NCBI GenBank assembly: GCA_012845835.1
Contig: JABAKD010000001.1
Location: 3,351,540-3,415,539 of the forward strand
Source: Undaria pinnatifida
Lineage: Eukaryota > Sar > Phaeophyceae > Laminariales > Alariaceae
Reading direction: 5' to 3'
Length of the DNA: 64,000 nt
Of this stretch, positions 10,905 through 58,379 are shown piece after piece. How positions within the stretch are numbered: the stretch's first letter is position 1; each line of letters opens with the position of its first letter. A program made the position numbers and the translations under genes. The notes beneath the pieces were generated by a model. It had not been told where the DNA came from and did not search any database. It saw nothing but the letters and a program-made list of their open reading frames with translations.

Positions 10905-11100
10905 CACATGAAGTATCCCCTGCAGGTCTGCCTATTGATCAGGTCCTCGGTGTGCACTCATTTTCTTAGCCGTAGAAGCAGCTTATATGATTTCCACAGA
11001 GCCCCGGATAGCAACTAACTGAGAACGAGGCGCATGCCTCGGTTTCATTTCCTGGCTGTCCCGAATAGATAACGCCAACACATCGTACGAAAACGGCCAG
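10905..11100. repeat. ~190-bp dispersed repeat, inverted partner at 29050-29240
   Basis: CCCCTGCAGGTCTGCC, CAGAGCCCCGGAT, CCTGGCTGTCCCGAATAGA and CGTACGAAAACGGCCAGTTA recur in reverse complement near 29050-29240. Confidence 0.7.
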
Positions 11101-11189
11101 TTACCTTATTAAATCAGCTAATTGCAGGCCTTTCAAGGCCGCACCTTCCGGGTAATGAGTACAGCTCCCCGGTAGCGCCAAGCGATGTT

Positions 11190-11272
11190 GACCGCCTTGT
11201 ATTGGGATACCGCCTTATATAGGGATACCGCCTTATATGGGGATACCGCCTTATATGGGGATACCTCATCCT
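11190..11272. repeat. 18-bp minisatellite, third locus
   Basis: Four units of GGATACCGCCTTATATGG (reverse orientation), without the full unique part. Confidence 0.75.
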
Positions 11273-12070
11273 GTGTGTCGGTATACACCTCTCCACCACC
11301 TGTTAGTTTCAAAGAATGACGCCACTGAGCCACTGCGTCAGCCCTGATGACTGACTGGGTGGCTCAGTGGTGTTTGACCACTTGCACGAGGTTAACCGAT
11401 AGCTTACCCAAACTAAGCCTTATTAGCACATTCCTCATAACGACCAAGTGTTCACGAGTTGGTAGTAGAGGATAAACCGCCGAAATCACTCAGTCAGCGC
11501 TGACCCGCCGACGAGGTTGTTGAAAACAGTCTAATGATTACAGCACGCGTGCGCTATGATACGGCGGATTTGCAATTTACGGCTAAGTAAGGGTATGATC
11601 TGTGAATGATCTGAATGACCGGGGGGGCGGACTCAAAAGCGTCGGAGTGTCGTTCTTGTTTGTTTGTAATAAGTAGTACAATCTGAGATTTTTCTTTTAT
11701 ATTGTACTTCAGTATGGCCCTGCAGGCCATGGGATTGTGCGCCTCGGTTTTTTCACGTTCACAACGTTTCTCAAAATCGGTTCTTGTGGTACACCTGGTA
11801 CTTTCAGCAGAGAGCTCATTTTATTTCTTACATATGTAGACGGCGCGTTGCGTGTATCAGCTCGTAGCTGGTGTGCGCTTGCGTGTATAGGCTCGCGCTT
11901 TCTGACTTCCCGATAGGACACAGCCTCTAGAGAGTAGTAGTGTATGATTTTGAGAGGCCTACACGCAGGTCACCGTTGGGTGAGCCTGTTCTAGAAGAGC
12001 TTTTCACATAAAAAGAAGATATACCTAAAAGTAACGGCGACAGAGAGTGAGTGATGGCTACTGGTTAAAA
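11273..12070. other. No gene recognised
   Basis: Unique-looking sequence without a family-like ORF. A MITE-1-like box set begins at 12070. Confidence 0.55.
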
Positions 12071-12536
12071 CGACTCGTGCTACACGGTGTAGCTTGAGAT
12101 GCATCCTTTTTCTTTTTTTCATCTGCTGAGGCTCTCAACCTAGGCTCCCCAACCTATGAGGTGCGAGTGGATAAAAAATAAAATCATGAAAATCCCTCCG
12201 CACTCAAAAAAAGCTGATTTTGAGAAAAAACGAAAAGTGCAATGTTCAACCCGATGGTAGACAAATCAATCCAATGGCCTATTTTTATGTTACGTGCCCT
12301 CAAAAAAACGGCGAAAAAAAATAATGAAATTCCAACAGTTACGGGTTAATTAAGGAACACAGTAGTACCTGGTATTACTGTAGTAGTAGTAGTCATTTAT
12401 CAGAAAGAAACGTTCTCGAGTTTTTGTTGTTTTTTAGCCAAAAAGTAAGTGCCTCGAGGTAGCTATATATATATATTATAAAAATTAAAATACATATATA
12501 TATATCGTAGTGCACGTGCCATGTACAAGTATTCTC

Positions 12537-12840
12537 TCATCGATAATATCCTCTAAAATATCCTCTCTAATATCCTCTCTAATATCCTCTAATATCTTCT
12601 CTAATAATATCCTCTAATATCTTCTCTAATAATATCCTCTAATATCTTCTCTAATATCTTCTCTAATAATGTCTTTTCTACTATCATCCTCTAATATCTT
12701 ATCTAATACCCTCTAATATCCTTTAATGATATCCTCTAATATCTTCTCTAATATCCTCTAATATCTTCTCTAATATCTTCTCTAATATCCTATAATATCC
12801 TATAATATCCTTTAATGATATCTATTATTAATAATAATAT
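12537..12840. repeat. Short-unit array (TAATATCCTCTAATATCTTCTC-like)
   Basis: About 300 bp of degenerate 10-12-bp units (AATATCCTCT, AATATCTTCTCT). It lies between MITE-1-like ends at 12073 and 12905. Confidence 0.8.
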
Positions 12841-12904
12841 CGTTAAGCGAGGAGAGCCTCTCAGGAAATAAATGGTGCACACCTCTCAACGGTAGCATGC
12901 TTCC

Positions 12905-13012
12905 ATTATCCGCACAGTACAAGGCGTGTTTCAATTATCGCATCATATTATAAGGCCCGTTTCAATTATTATTGCATAGTATAAGGCACGTTTCAATTAT
13001 CGCATAGTAAAA
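12905..13012. repeat. ~30-bp tandem repeat, about four copies
   Basis: GTTTCAATTATCGCATAGTA and TAAGGCACGTTTC recur with small changes. Confidence 0.7.
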
Positions 13013-13755
13013 GGTTATGGCACTACCACCTCGGAAAGGCCGGTAATCGCCAGCTACAATAAGACTAAGGAGCTGTTACAGACACAGGCCACCCTTTCTT
13101 TGCAGGTCTCTCTACTAGGCAGGTTCCACGTTGGTCACTCACTTGTACTAGATAAGCTCTTTCATTGGTTCCGCACACGCCACGGACGAACTGAATCGTA
13201 GCGTTCAATTCCGCGAGGCAAAAGCAACATCCCCTTCATCCTACACGCGCATTCCTTCAAAGGCATCTGAAACCCCCGTATATCCAGCCGTATCCCATAT
13301 CTTACGACTTGCTAGGCTCCCGCAGGGGAATGCCGTAACGCATACTTGAACCGGGTAATTGGAACGTTTACTGTTTTGTCGTTCGACATGCGCTGTCATT
13401 TTATCATTTTCTGTGGTACGTGCGGGTAAAGAGTGAGCTTTTTACCCGTTACCTTGTTTTTGTACGTTTACAGACAAACCTAGATCCTTCTTGGTGTTAT
13501 CTAGGATGAGGGCTGTATGGTGTGAAAATATTAAACGAAAATCCTGGCGGGTCTCGCCCCCAAGGAGGGAAGCAGTCTTGTTCACCCGGCACGTGATCTG
13601 AATAAATATTTGTTCGGTCTCCGAGCAGCGAAACACACGCACGCGAGCAACCTCAACAACCTCTTGACTAATAAGCTGACCTGCACGGAGGCCCCCAGGT
13701 GGTAGCCTGTCCTCAACCTACAGTACAGTAGTCTTATCACATTAGCCTACCCGTT
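13013..13755. other. No gene recognised
   Basis: A 66-codon minus-strand ORF (13642-13442) is the only open frame of note. I do not recognise it. A MITE-1-like end (GACGCATGCTACAGTGTAGA) lies at 13757. Confidence 0.55.
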
Positions 13756-13959
13756 CGACGCATGCTACAGTGTAGAGGTGCACAAACTATATTTCTGGGG
13801 CTCATCACGCGAGGAGCCAGCTCCATGCCCCACCCAACAAGTGATTATTCGGGAGAAAAAGATAAAGTGCTACCCGCATAACAAGATAATGCCTTACCAA
13901 TAGACATACAACATTTTGATAGGCATACCTGGTGCAGCATTTTGCAGAAACGTTGCCTG

Positions 13960-14280
13960 GGGGACTGAACGATAAACAAGCTAAAGCTGGATTGCGCATA
14001 CTTTAATCGAGTTGAATTGACACACAACATGTATGAAAAAAGGTACACGTGGGAAGCAAGCGTGGTGAGCTCAAGCATTTATCATCCATCCGGCGGAGGA
14101 TAAACAAAAATGAACAAATATATATTGTAAACAAAAGAATAGGACCCCTCCCATCAAGAAAAAACGCACCCACACAGTATATTACAAGTACCAATAACGT
14201 AGCTTGCAAAGATGAGTAGTGACCCGAAATCCATCGAACTCACGGCTGACGTCCTTGAAATATTTATATAAAATAAATAT
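13960..14280 (+). repeat. SINE-C/repeat-D composite
   Basis: Contains the GTGTGGTGAGCTC-AAGC-like box, ATCCATCCGGCGGAGGATAA, then CACCCACACAGTATATTACA, GTAGCTTGCAAAGATGAG and ATCGAACTCACGGCTGACGT. The same order occurs at 27150-27490. The 5' hairpins are missing here. Confidence 0.55.
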
Positions 14281-14439
14281 TTTTTTGAAAAATAATAAAT
14301 AAATTCCGCCGACTGTTGGTAAAGGAGCCCCGTCTTCCCAGGAAACGTTTCAGCCAAAAAATGCCACCCACCTCTATCGTAGCCCGCGTCATACCACGCT
14401 TTCGAGGAATAACCAACTCGCGTTGCAATATCGTAAAAA

Positions 14440-14735
14440 TGCCACCTCAAACAAGCCACCCCAAATTGCAAACCCAAGTAGTTACTCCAAGTTGCCACTC
14501 CAATTCGTTACCCCAAATGGGTCACCCAAACTGGCCAACCAAAAATTATCACCTGAATTGCCGTACCAAAAGTTGTTACGCTAAAAGTTCCCCCAGTTTT
14601 GCCAACTAAAACCGAACATACCCAAAATTGCCACCCCAGATCGAAAAAATGCCAATCGATCGACCAACCAACCAACCAATCAATCAATAAGTCAGTCAGC
14701 CAAGTCAGTCAGTCAAGCAAGCAAGGAAGGGCCTC
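14440..14735. repeat. Degenerate short repeats (CACCCCAAATTGC-like, then CAAC/CAAT/CAGT tetranucleotides)
   Basis: CCACCCCAAATTGCAAACCC and variants run to about 14640. A tetranucleotide run then drifts through CAAC, CAAT, CAGT and CAAG. Confidence 0.65.
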
Positions 14736-14849
14736 TAGCCTCAGCCCCTGAATCCTCCCTGCCAAAAACATCAAGCGAAAAAGAAGCCACCGCACTCAAC
14801 GGAAACCGATGATCCATCGGTCGATCGGAGCCGATAAAAACACATTTAG

Positions 14850-15200
14850 TTTGGGTTTCCAGAGGTACTGCGGACGGAAGCCGACGGGTCACCGTTGCCT
14901 CCCCCCCCCCCCCTATATTGCATGCGGCCGCCATTTCTACCCTCTATTCCACAATTTGTTTGGGTTTTCCAGCGGCGGGATTGGAGGCGGGAGCCTACCG
15001 GTCAGAGAGCCTTCCCCCGTCCCCGTTTTAGGAAGTGGTCGTAGTGTTCTACCCTGGCCGCTCAGCAACGAGGAGAAGGGGGAGGGAGGGGGTTCGATCC
15101 GCCCCCTAGTCTTTACCCGCTGTATCATGGCTTGGATATCAATATCTGGCCGCCCCCTAGTCCCTACCCGCTGCATCGTGGCTTGGATATCCGTAAGACT
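14850..15200. repeat. Copies of the sequence that forms the end of CNNM/CorC exon 11
   Basis: GGTTTCCAGAGG, GGAGGCGGGAGCC, GGCCGCCATTTCTACC, CGCCCCCTAGTCTTTACCCG and GTATCATGGCTTGG boxes recur here and at 16150-16480. On the minus strand these boxes encode the gene's C-terminal tail and flank its stop codon. Confidence 0.65.
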
Positions 15201-15224
15201 TGGCATCAGGAATAGAGCGATCAG

Positions 15225-15420
15225 CCCCCCTCCCCCCCTCCGCCTTGCTCACCCTCGATGCAACTCGCCGAACACCTCACGGCGCGGCTTGGTGCTGCCT
15301 GGTCGAGTGAAAACGCGACGTGCTCCGTCCCCACGCTGTTGCAGAGGTGCGAGGGTCAACGGGTGCGAGGGTCAACGGTCTCAAGACTACGGCTATGCAT
15401 GCAATAAGTACCCCCCCTTC
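15225..15420. repeat. Dispersed repeat F
   Basis: Same boxes as the copy at 61174, with an extra local duplication of GGTGCGAGGGTCAACG. Confidence 0.65.
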
Positions 15421-16369
15421 CCCCCCCCTCGTCTTGTGTGCTTCACGCCAAACCGTTGTGTCTACCCCACAATACCATCGGCACGCCATCGTGTCCGCCC
15501 TGCTTCATCCTAACGAGATACCGTGTAAAAAATTACGTGGTCACAAGAGCCCGTTCGTTGCCAGACAAAACCAACATAATCGTGAACAAATCAAGGAAAA
15601 AGCAAAACGAAGCGCCAACGATACGTACTCGGGTACTAACAGCACAAAAAAAAAAGCCAAGCCAAGCCAAGCCAAGCCAAGCCAAACACGAAAACCAAGA
15701 AACAAGAACAAAAAAACAAAACAAAAATGTGTGGCCGCCATTTCTACCCCAGCCGCTTAACGCTAATTTTCTTTGGGTCCGTTTCTGCCCTGACGGGCCA
15801 GGTTACGGCTCCGTTTCCGCCCCGATCGCTTCGTACGGCTCCCCCATAACGAAGGACGGGAAGGTGAAAAAACAAGAACATCCTACCGGTCACTGACGAT
15901 CAATTCCAATATTGCACGTCTGTCCAGACCAGCCCGACTCAAGACCTAACCCTTGCCCCAAATCCTTGGGGGGGACTCGAGGCCCGCAGGGGCAGTCATG
16001 CGACTCTCGCACCGCAGCGTGGTTCGGTGGCGATTTTCGCGAAAAAAAAAAACTGAGCGACCGAAAAGACAAGCTTCGGCAACAGAGCTGGTGTACGACC
16101 GGCAGGAAGTGTTTTGCCAGTCCGTCCTGCATTTAGGCCGAGTCGATCGCTACCTATCACTAGCTCGGGTTTCCAGAAGACCCGGAGGCGGGAGCCCAGC
16201 GATTCGCGATGTTGACTCACCTCCCCCCCCCCCCCCCCGCTTGCTCGACTTGTTGAATGTGGCCACCATTTCTATAATCGTCGCTAAGCAGCGAGGGAAG
16301 GGGAGCATGGGGGGGGGTCGGGGGGGGTCTGGTATCCGTCCCCTAGTCCCTATCCCATGACCCCATGTA

Positions 16370-51436
<35,067 letters not shown>

Positions 51437-54105
51437 TTATGGTAGTGGTGGTCTTAACATCGATGCAAAGGAGAGGGGCGTGGGAGAGGGGGAGAGAGGG
51501 GGGGGGAAAGGGAGGGAGATATGTGATATAGACAGCAGTGATAGAAACAGACAAACAGGCAGACAGACAGGCAGGCAAAGGCAAGCAGAAAGGCAGGTAG
51601 AGAAAGAGAGTTAGTCAGGCAGACAAGACACACAAAGTCAGGCAGACAAGACACACAAAGAGAGAAACGGAGAGAAAGAAGAGAGGTTACCCGTGGGTAT
51701 ATCATCGTACCCGCAGCACGGCTGTGGCAAGTACCAGGTACGATAAAAGGGTTGCTTAATGCATTTTGGATGTTGACGACCTGAAAGTGTGGTATATCTG
51801 GCACATACGTCGCACCCGTAACAACATGGGGATGTCATACATTTATGTTTTACGAGTACAGCATGCGCATGCTATTATACATGTCACAAGCTGCTGCCTG
51901 CTACTCCTGCTGCTGCAACTAAATATTGCGAGTCATAGTTGCAGGTTACTGCTGCTTGTGCCAAGTGGAAGCAACGACGGTATGGCAGTACCACACGTGG
52001 TGCCGACGATCCCCATGGTCTTATGGCGTAGGCAGGTATATCGCTTCCACCAGCGACCTAAAGCTAGTGGCGGGTTGGAAAAAGGCGTCCATTACCCCAT
52101 ATCGAACCATCTGCCTTGAGCACGGTCAGCGTCAGGGCGAGCTGGTAGTTGATGGCCACTGGAACTCAATCCGTACCCATCAGGTGGGTGAGAGGCGATG
52201 CGATGGCAGGAACGCACATAGTCCTGTCAGAAGCCATTGCAAATACCACACTGGCACTAAACAGCGCCCTTGACCGTCATCCCATGCCGTTGCTCTGTAA
52301 TCACGCGCACTGACCTAGCCTGCACCGCTGGTGATAGTGCCACCTGATCTCCCTGAGCTTGTGCTGCAGCTGCAGCAGCCTCTCTGCTGGCTGCTGTGGA
52401 GCTTCTTCTACCGAAACTACTCGACAGGGGGGGATACAATGTCGCAATGTCGCATAAAACACGCCTCGCAGGTTTTAGAATCTATTATTATGCGGTTCAG
52501 GACGGAACTCAAGGCCTCCTTCACACCGAGCCTGAAAGCTTCCCCTAAGCTTCCCCTTCCGGCGGCACCCAGACTCGGAATAGCTATAGTCGACGCTCAA
52601 CCTTCAAGGGAACCTGAGTACCCGGCGAAACGCGAAGCTTGGCGACCTGCAAGTTTACGAAAATCTCGACAAGGTATGCCTGTAAAGCGATTAGAGATGG
52701 GATTGGAGGTTCTTACTGCTACTGCTGGGACCACTATCACCTATCGCGTGCATCAATACCACAGTAGTATCTCCAGAGAGCTGGGTGTGTTTCGCGGTAG
52801 CGACTGCCTTTCGCCTGGCTCGTTCAGGCTGGGGTGGACGTATGCATCGTCTCGAGTGTGGTCTCTAGTTGCCTCTGGAAATGGTGCTTGAGGTTGTTCA
52901 AAAAGCGCCCACCTGGCCCTTCTTTTTCTCAATGTATGGTGACATGGTGACACAAGTAATTCTGCCGTACGATTGGATTCGAGTACGTATCATACTGCTG
53001 TCGGCTCAATCATAAATTACCCCATGCCATGTGTGAGAGGGAGAATATCGACGATTACAGCCGGCACCAGCTACACGAAGCAATCCGTGCTCCAGGGGTA
53101 AGGGATGAGGCTGGACTGCGATGCACGGAGCTGTAAGACGCGCTGGTATCATGGTACTCGTACTGCTGCACGGTCATGATTTGATCGCTCTCGTCGCTTT
53201 TTAGTCTATTAATACCAGGTAGTACTTATCTACAGATATGAGCCCCAAACACCCAAACAGCTCCATTCGTATGGTATGTACCTGGTACTATAGTGTATGG
53301 TATGTACACGTCAGGATCAGGGAAGGTAGGTAAGCAGGGTAATGAAGTGACGATTTTTCTCGCAGCGGACAACACCGCAGGAAGCAAAGAGGCACGAAGA
53401 GCTTTGCACACAGGCTTACCCAAAGCAAAGAAAAGCAGCAGCGGCAGCAGCAGCAACAGCAACAGCAAGTAGCGAAAACTAAAACTATTACGTAGTACCA
53501 GGGTCGATTCCCGGGTGGCTATCTCACCTTCTTGACCAATCCTACAAGGTTCGGTCGAAGGAGGCCGGCAAGTCCACGGCGGTGTTGACTTAACCGAAGG
53601 GGCGAGGTTAGCACCAAGTCTGCGTTTTGCAGACGGATAAAAACTCATACACAAACGAAAGTGTAAGGAGCTTAACCCATTTCCAACTCCGAAAAAACAA
53701 TCCTCGTCTAACTCCAAGTGTTTTGTCCCCATGTCATGACTGCGGTGCTAAAAGGGTTGAGCTTTTTTACCCGCGGATCTCCAGGAAGGAGGATCTAAAT
53801 ATAAAAATAAAAAATAGTACCTGAGAGTAGGAACGAAAGACGAGGATACAGCTGCCGCAATAGCGAATAGCCGAGTGTTGCTGCGAGTATGGTGCCAGGA
53901 GCAGCAATATCGGCCCTCTCGGATCGTACTACCGCTTAAGAAACCGAAATACTACGAGCCCTGGCTAGATTTCAGGCTTCTTACCAGCGGTTCTGAGAAA
54001 AGGGAGTGTTCCTCACTATTTTTTTTTTTTTAGCGTAACCGGTCCTTGATTTCTTATTTTCCCAGCAATCTAAGGCTTGGTTTCTTGTGAGGCTCTTTCT
54101 TACTT
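51437..54105. other. Region upstream of the CNNM/CorC gene; no further gene recognised
   Basis: Just upstream of the ATG is a purine/pyrimidine-biased stretch (51465-51530), then CAGG/CAGA-type short repeats (51545-51680). The remainder (to 53670) has a 186-codon plus-strand ORF (52331-52891) without family features and a CAG-rich patch near 53440-53470. Confidence 0.55.
53674..53758. mobile_element. MITE-2 copy with 6-bp target duplication
   Basis: Starts AACCCATTTCCAACTCC, ends GGTGCTAAAAGGGTT. The direct repeat GAGCTT flanks it exactly (53668-53673 and 53759-53764). This defines the borders of the family. Confidence 0.65.
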
Positions 54106-54109
54106 GTTG

Positions 54110-54360
54110 TCTGCCTGGCGCCTGGTATACCCCAACCATTTGGCGATAGGGTGAAAACTGCCGAGCGAAGAACACGGGCAGCCCTCCCTCCTCCCTCCCC
54201 TCCCTCCTCCCTCCCCTCCCTCCTCCCTCCCCTCCCTCTCGACGAAACCCCAGGTGCAGGACGATACCTCAACCAATTTACCGTTGGGGTGGGAAGCATA
54301 ACATTGCCGAGCGAAGAATATAATGGGGAGCCCTCCCTCCCTCTCGACAAAACCTAAATG
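54110..54360. repeat. Two-copy tandem with a CCCTCCCTCCT expansion
   Basis: TGCCGAGCGAAGAA, GCCCTCCCTCC and CCCTCTCGACGAAACC recur about 140 bp apart. The first copy has an expanded CTCCCTCC tract. Confidence 0.7.
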
Positions 54361-55210
54361 CAGGATGGCTACGCAAATATCACCCCGCAGGTCCAGCCCC
54401 TGCTCCCCCTGGGCCCCGGTATCCCACCCGCGAGCCTGAGCCCTCCTAAAACTGACCCCGGGTATATAGTTAGCCGCCGGCAGCACACCCTAGTCCAACC
54501 AGGACATGATCGACCAAATTTGATGCTTTCTTCCCCGACGACACCAAATTACATACTGGGTGTGCAAATAAATTTTGCACACCTTCATCCTGCTCCCGAT
54601 TGGCGCACAACCCCGCCCTGACCCCGGCCCGGACGTGGCCCCTCCAAACTGACCCTGAGTACAGTAGTTCTGGGGCCTGCTGTATATTACGGGGTGTATG
54701 TGTTGCGAAAGAGATTTGACCGCCTTATACCGAGAGGCCGCCCTATTCGATATAGGGCGGTTGGGAGAATACCACGTTTTATTATGGCATACACACCGCC
54801 GTGCTACTGCTGTCATTTCCTACCACCACAGCAGAGTAGGCCGGTAGGTAAGTGCTCACTAACCGTGTAGGTTTACCGAGTCTATCGTGTTATTTTCGCT
54901 TTAGAGCCCTTTGAAGATTACGTAGTCTGTATAGGTTTTCTGAGCGCAAGCTGATTCTGGCCACCTTTTTTCTAGTGGCTGCCTTACGTAGGCTGGGTTT
55001 CTTGCGCGGGCTCCATCTTGTGAGCGGGCCGTGGCAATGTAATAGTAGTAGCGTTCCCGCTCTGCCGCCCTCCCTCCTCCTGTCCCCCTCCCTTATTCGC
55101 CAAGCAGCAGTATGTGCTGCAGAACTACGTTGTAAGTTCTTGTTCAGTGACAGACGGATGCCGATGGGGCCACTCAACAGCCTGATCCCGCGCCGAATTA
55201 AAATCCACCA

Positions 55211-55556
55211 CTTTTTTTTTTTTTTTTTGCATCCCATTTATTATCCTCACACTACTCTCGTGCTCCTTCCCAGTAGTAACTCAGATCTGGGATCACATAG
55301 CGAGCCCTTCTCCCACCTCCCCACTACGGTGCGTGCCCTTAATTTTTATCGCAAGAATAATTCAGCATTTTCTTCCCTCGTCGACTCGCGTCGAATTGTA
55401 CCTACCCACGCTGCTAAGCGCTCTCAACAGTTGATCCATTTGTTGCATTTTTGCAAATACAGTCAGAATCTCGCCACGGTGGGAATCGAACCCTAGGACC
55501 AACGCTATTAATAGTAGGTAGTATTCGAGGGTAACCACTAGACCACCGGGGCGACC
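55211..55556 (-). mobile_element. SINE-A, full-length copy with poly(A) tail
   Basis: Minus-strand copy with tRNA head GGTCGCCCCGGTGGTCTAGT and box B GGTTCGATTCCCACC. The body is about 240 bp and the copy ends in an A run of about 18. It is the best-preserved member in the window. Head plus body plus A-tail indicates a tRNA-derived SINE mobilised by a LINE that is not present here. Confidence 0.85.
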
Positions 55557-55624
55557 AGCTCACCACTATCGAGGATTAACTACACCCGGTGTGCAACTAT
55601 TAACAAGTTGACCTGGGGACTTAA

Positions 55625-55706
55625 TGCCTTTACAACGGGAAACCCGTTTTGGGAACACAATTACTTGAAATTTGTACGGGGAGGGTTTTCTTGGGCTCTT
55701 AAGGGG
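55625..55706. mobile_element. ~82-bp TTAA-type short element, intergenic
   Basis: TTAA at 55621, TGCCTTTACAACGGGAAACC, ACAATTACTTGAAATTTG, GGGCTCTTAAGGGG, then TCAA. Confidence 0.5.
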
Positions 55707-56445
55707 TCAAGGGGGGGAAAGGAAAAAGTGACCGCAGAAAGAGCGGATTTAGTTCATCATCGGCCGTTATTTTGCTCAGTCTGACGGGTGATATTTCAAG
55801 CATCTGACGGTAGTAGTATCCGAAACTGCAATGATGCACGCCACGGGCGCAGGCACAGCACGATACCGGGTGTACTACGAAGCCAGGGCATCAATTTGAT
55901 ACAATAAATTAAAACACGTCAGCTATGACTACTTCGATAAATTTAGGGTCGATACTCATCTTTGCAAGCCGCATGACACACCGGCCGCTCGCTTTTACAG
56001 GTGTAATAATATTATTGGAATACACACATAAGAGTGCGTGCAACAGCAGTTATGTTCTTCGTGCTGTTTTGTCCGTGCAACAGGCAGTATCTGTTCCTCT
56101 TCAGCACGTATGTTGTTCCTCCGGCAATTGCAGCCTTTCCTTTCCGACCTTCTTGCAACACATTCTTCAGAACATCTTTCGTTTGTTTTGCTTTGTTTTC
56201 TTTGTTTTCTCTTTGTTTTCTCTCGTTTTCTCTTTTTTTTTCGTGGTCTGTCTTGTTTTGTTCTGTTCTCGTCCATACCCGGTACGCTAGCTAGCACTTC
56301 ACTTGTTTTACCTTGATGAATTGCGACTGTTTGGTTTACTCTGTTTCAAAGTCCGTGACCTCAGAATTGGCATCTCACTACGACGTGGGATGAATCAGCA
56401 CGGACTCTGGATGTACTGATGATGTCGTTGGGTACATATAATACT

Positions 56446-56782
56446 GGTCGCCCCGGTGGCGTATCAGGTTATCCTCGAGCCGGGTATAGGTATAGGTATA
56501 GGTCAGTTTCGTGAGTTCGAGCCCCGCCGAGTGCATACTCGTATAAATACGTGGGGACTTTTATGAATTCGTTGGGACTTTTTCTTGTGCACAAATTGAC
56601 TTGCGGAAAGCGCGAGAGCGTGAGTTAGCAACACTCGATGGAAAATCGACGAGCAGTGGGATTGCTGAACCCTATGCGCGGTAAAAAATGAAGGCAAGCA
56701 CCGGGGGGGGGGGAAGGGACGACACCTGTGACCACGGCTTGTCCAGAAGCTGGAAAGCAAAAGTGTGACGAGAAGAAACAAC
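56446..56782 (+). mobile_element. SINE-B, full-length copy
   Basis: Head and box B (GAGTTCGAGCCCCGCCGAG) are separated by three extra TATAGG units. The body is intact, with a G run where other copies have C/G tracts. Ends in an A-rich stretch. Confidence 0.8.
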
Positions 56783-56949
56783 GGGTTAATGTGAAGACAA
56801 GATACACATGACTCCTATGGATGTTGCCAGGGTGATTGATTAGCTGTTCCGCTGTTGCGCGGACGCAACTTTTTGGTCGGAAGTGCCGTTTTTTGTGGAG
56901 CAGGCTGACGTGTACCGCTGCTGCGCTCGCACTATACATAGCCGGTTGA

Positions 56950-57165
56950 TAAGAGCAATGATCTCGAACCGCGACTCGATGCGAGTCGTCGAGGGAAGGA
57001 ACTGCGGGTGAGGGTGACGGTCGTGCGTGGAAGGTTGGGAGCGGCGGTCTGTACCCGTCTCGCGATGAAAACGAAGGCGCGTACCATAGTAGAAGAGCCT
57101 GCTTGGTGACCCCGGATCTGAGTTACGAGTAAGGAGAAGGGAGAAGGAGAAATAAAAAGTGCGAA
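56950..57165 (+). mobile_element. SINE-A fragment
   Basis: Plus-strand body: CGACTCGATGCGAGTCGTCG, then GCGCGTACCATAGTAGAAGA and GACCCCGGATCTGAGTTACG, ending in an A/G-rich stretch. No tRNA head. Confidence 0.6.
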
Positions 57166-57504
57166 GATAATCGCAGGAATGAGCCAAAAGAAGAAGAAAA
57201 AGGAAAAAAGGGTCTACGGCAAGCCATGAAGCTCGCCGGTCAGATGCAAAAAATGCTCGAAGTCCGCAAATTAGTACACGCTCCTTGTAATATCCGTAAT
57301 GCGTAGGTTACTATTAAGTACCAGGTCGTAAACAGTCGGCGACTTCTCCTTTTTTTTGTATCCAGCCAGCTCACGGCTGTAGGTGAAACTCCAGCGTAGT
57401 TAATAGTCGCGGTAACCCGCTCCCCCCCTCCCTCCCCCCCTTCCTCTCCCCTTGCCCATTCATCTCCCATTTCTTCTTCATTATATAGCGTTTTCGGTAG
57501 GAGT

Positions 57505-57672
57505 CGCCCGGTAAGGCGGTGGTGTGTCAGAGCAAGATAACCGCGTTCGTGGGGGAAGCCGCGTCATTCGTTCCATGTTCTGAGCGCAGTTTCCATGTCT
57601 CGCCAAGCTCTTTTGACCGTCTGATATCGGGATACCGCCTTATATGGGGATACCGCCTTATCGGGGGATCCC
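57505..57672. repeat. GGCGGTATCCCC-family element with about two 18-bp units
   Basis: AAGGCGGTGGTGTGTCAGAG, GGGGGAAGCCGCGTCATTCG, TGACCGTCTGATATCGGGAT, then ACCGCCTTATATGGGGATAC. An intermediate state between single-copy and expanded loci. Confidence 0.65.
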
Positions 57673-57774
57673 CACGGCTGTACTCTGAATCTTCCTTCCC
57701 TCTTCCTTGTTCGCCAGACAACATTTTCTCTGCTTCAATAACAGGGTTATTAACTTCTTGTTGACAAAAACTGA

Positions 57775-58170
57775 TATCGTATGTACCAAGTATCATTTGA
57801 CATCAATATTGAAGTAACAGGGTATTATTTTACATCAATATTGAAGCCAAAAGGTACTGGTATCATTTCACATAAATAATGAAGTAAAAAGGTATTGTTT
57901 GACGTCAATATTGAAGTAGCGCGCAAATAAACATGAGTCTATGTGTCCTAGCTGCCGTTGAAAAAAATGTGCACGCGCCGCCCTTGCCCTTTTGGGGCCC
58001 GTGTATATATCGATGAGAAAGACGACGATTGCGATGCTTTCAAGCGTCTACCAGTAGCGTGAGAACGCAGCAGTACGAGTGGGAAGCATATTATCGATTA
58101 GAAAAACGACGGTTGCGATACCTTCAAGCGTCTACGAGTAGCGTGAGAACGCAGCAGTACGAGTAGGAGG
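57775..58170. repeat. Two neighbouring short tandem arrays
   Basis: 57775-57925: about four ~38-bp units (TTTGACATCAATATTGAAGT). 58005-58170: two ~78-bp units (TTCAAGCGTCTACGAGTAGC, GTGAGAACGCAGCAGTACGA). A relative of the second unit lies at 18836-18890. Confidence 0.75.
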
Positions 58171-58379
58171 CATCATGCTTCGGCCGTCCCGCACGAGTCT
58201 TCGCATTGTTGGCGTCGTCGTTCGGACACCGATTTTATCATCGCCAACTGTTACTATTCAATAGTATTAATAGTGGCCGATGCCGTAATCGCCGTCCATT
58301 TTTTTCCGTCATTTATTTCCTCTGATGTCTCGCACGGGCTAACGACTAAATGCACGACACTTGCTTCTACTGTTTCCAC

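Noticed and set aside
52331-52891. 186-codon plus-strand ORF and overlapping minus-strand frames, considered as a retroelement gag remnant
   Set aside because: No zinc knuckle, protease, RT (YxDD) or integrase signature could be read, and no LTR pair was found.
55440-55556. tRNA gene calls at 28770-28847, 55460-55556, 62200-62279, 22085-22140, 56446-56525 and 5510-5589
   Set aside because: Box A and box B are present, but each is joined to a common SINE body and A-rich tail, and the cloverleafs are incomplete. They are SINE heads.
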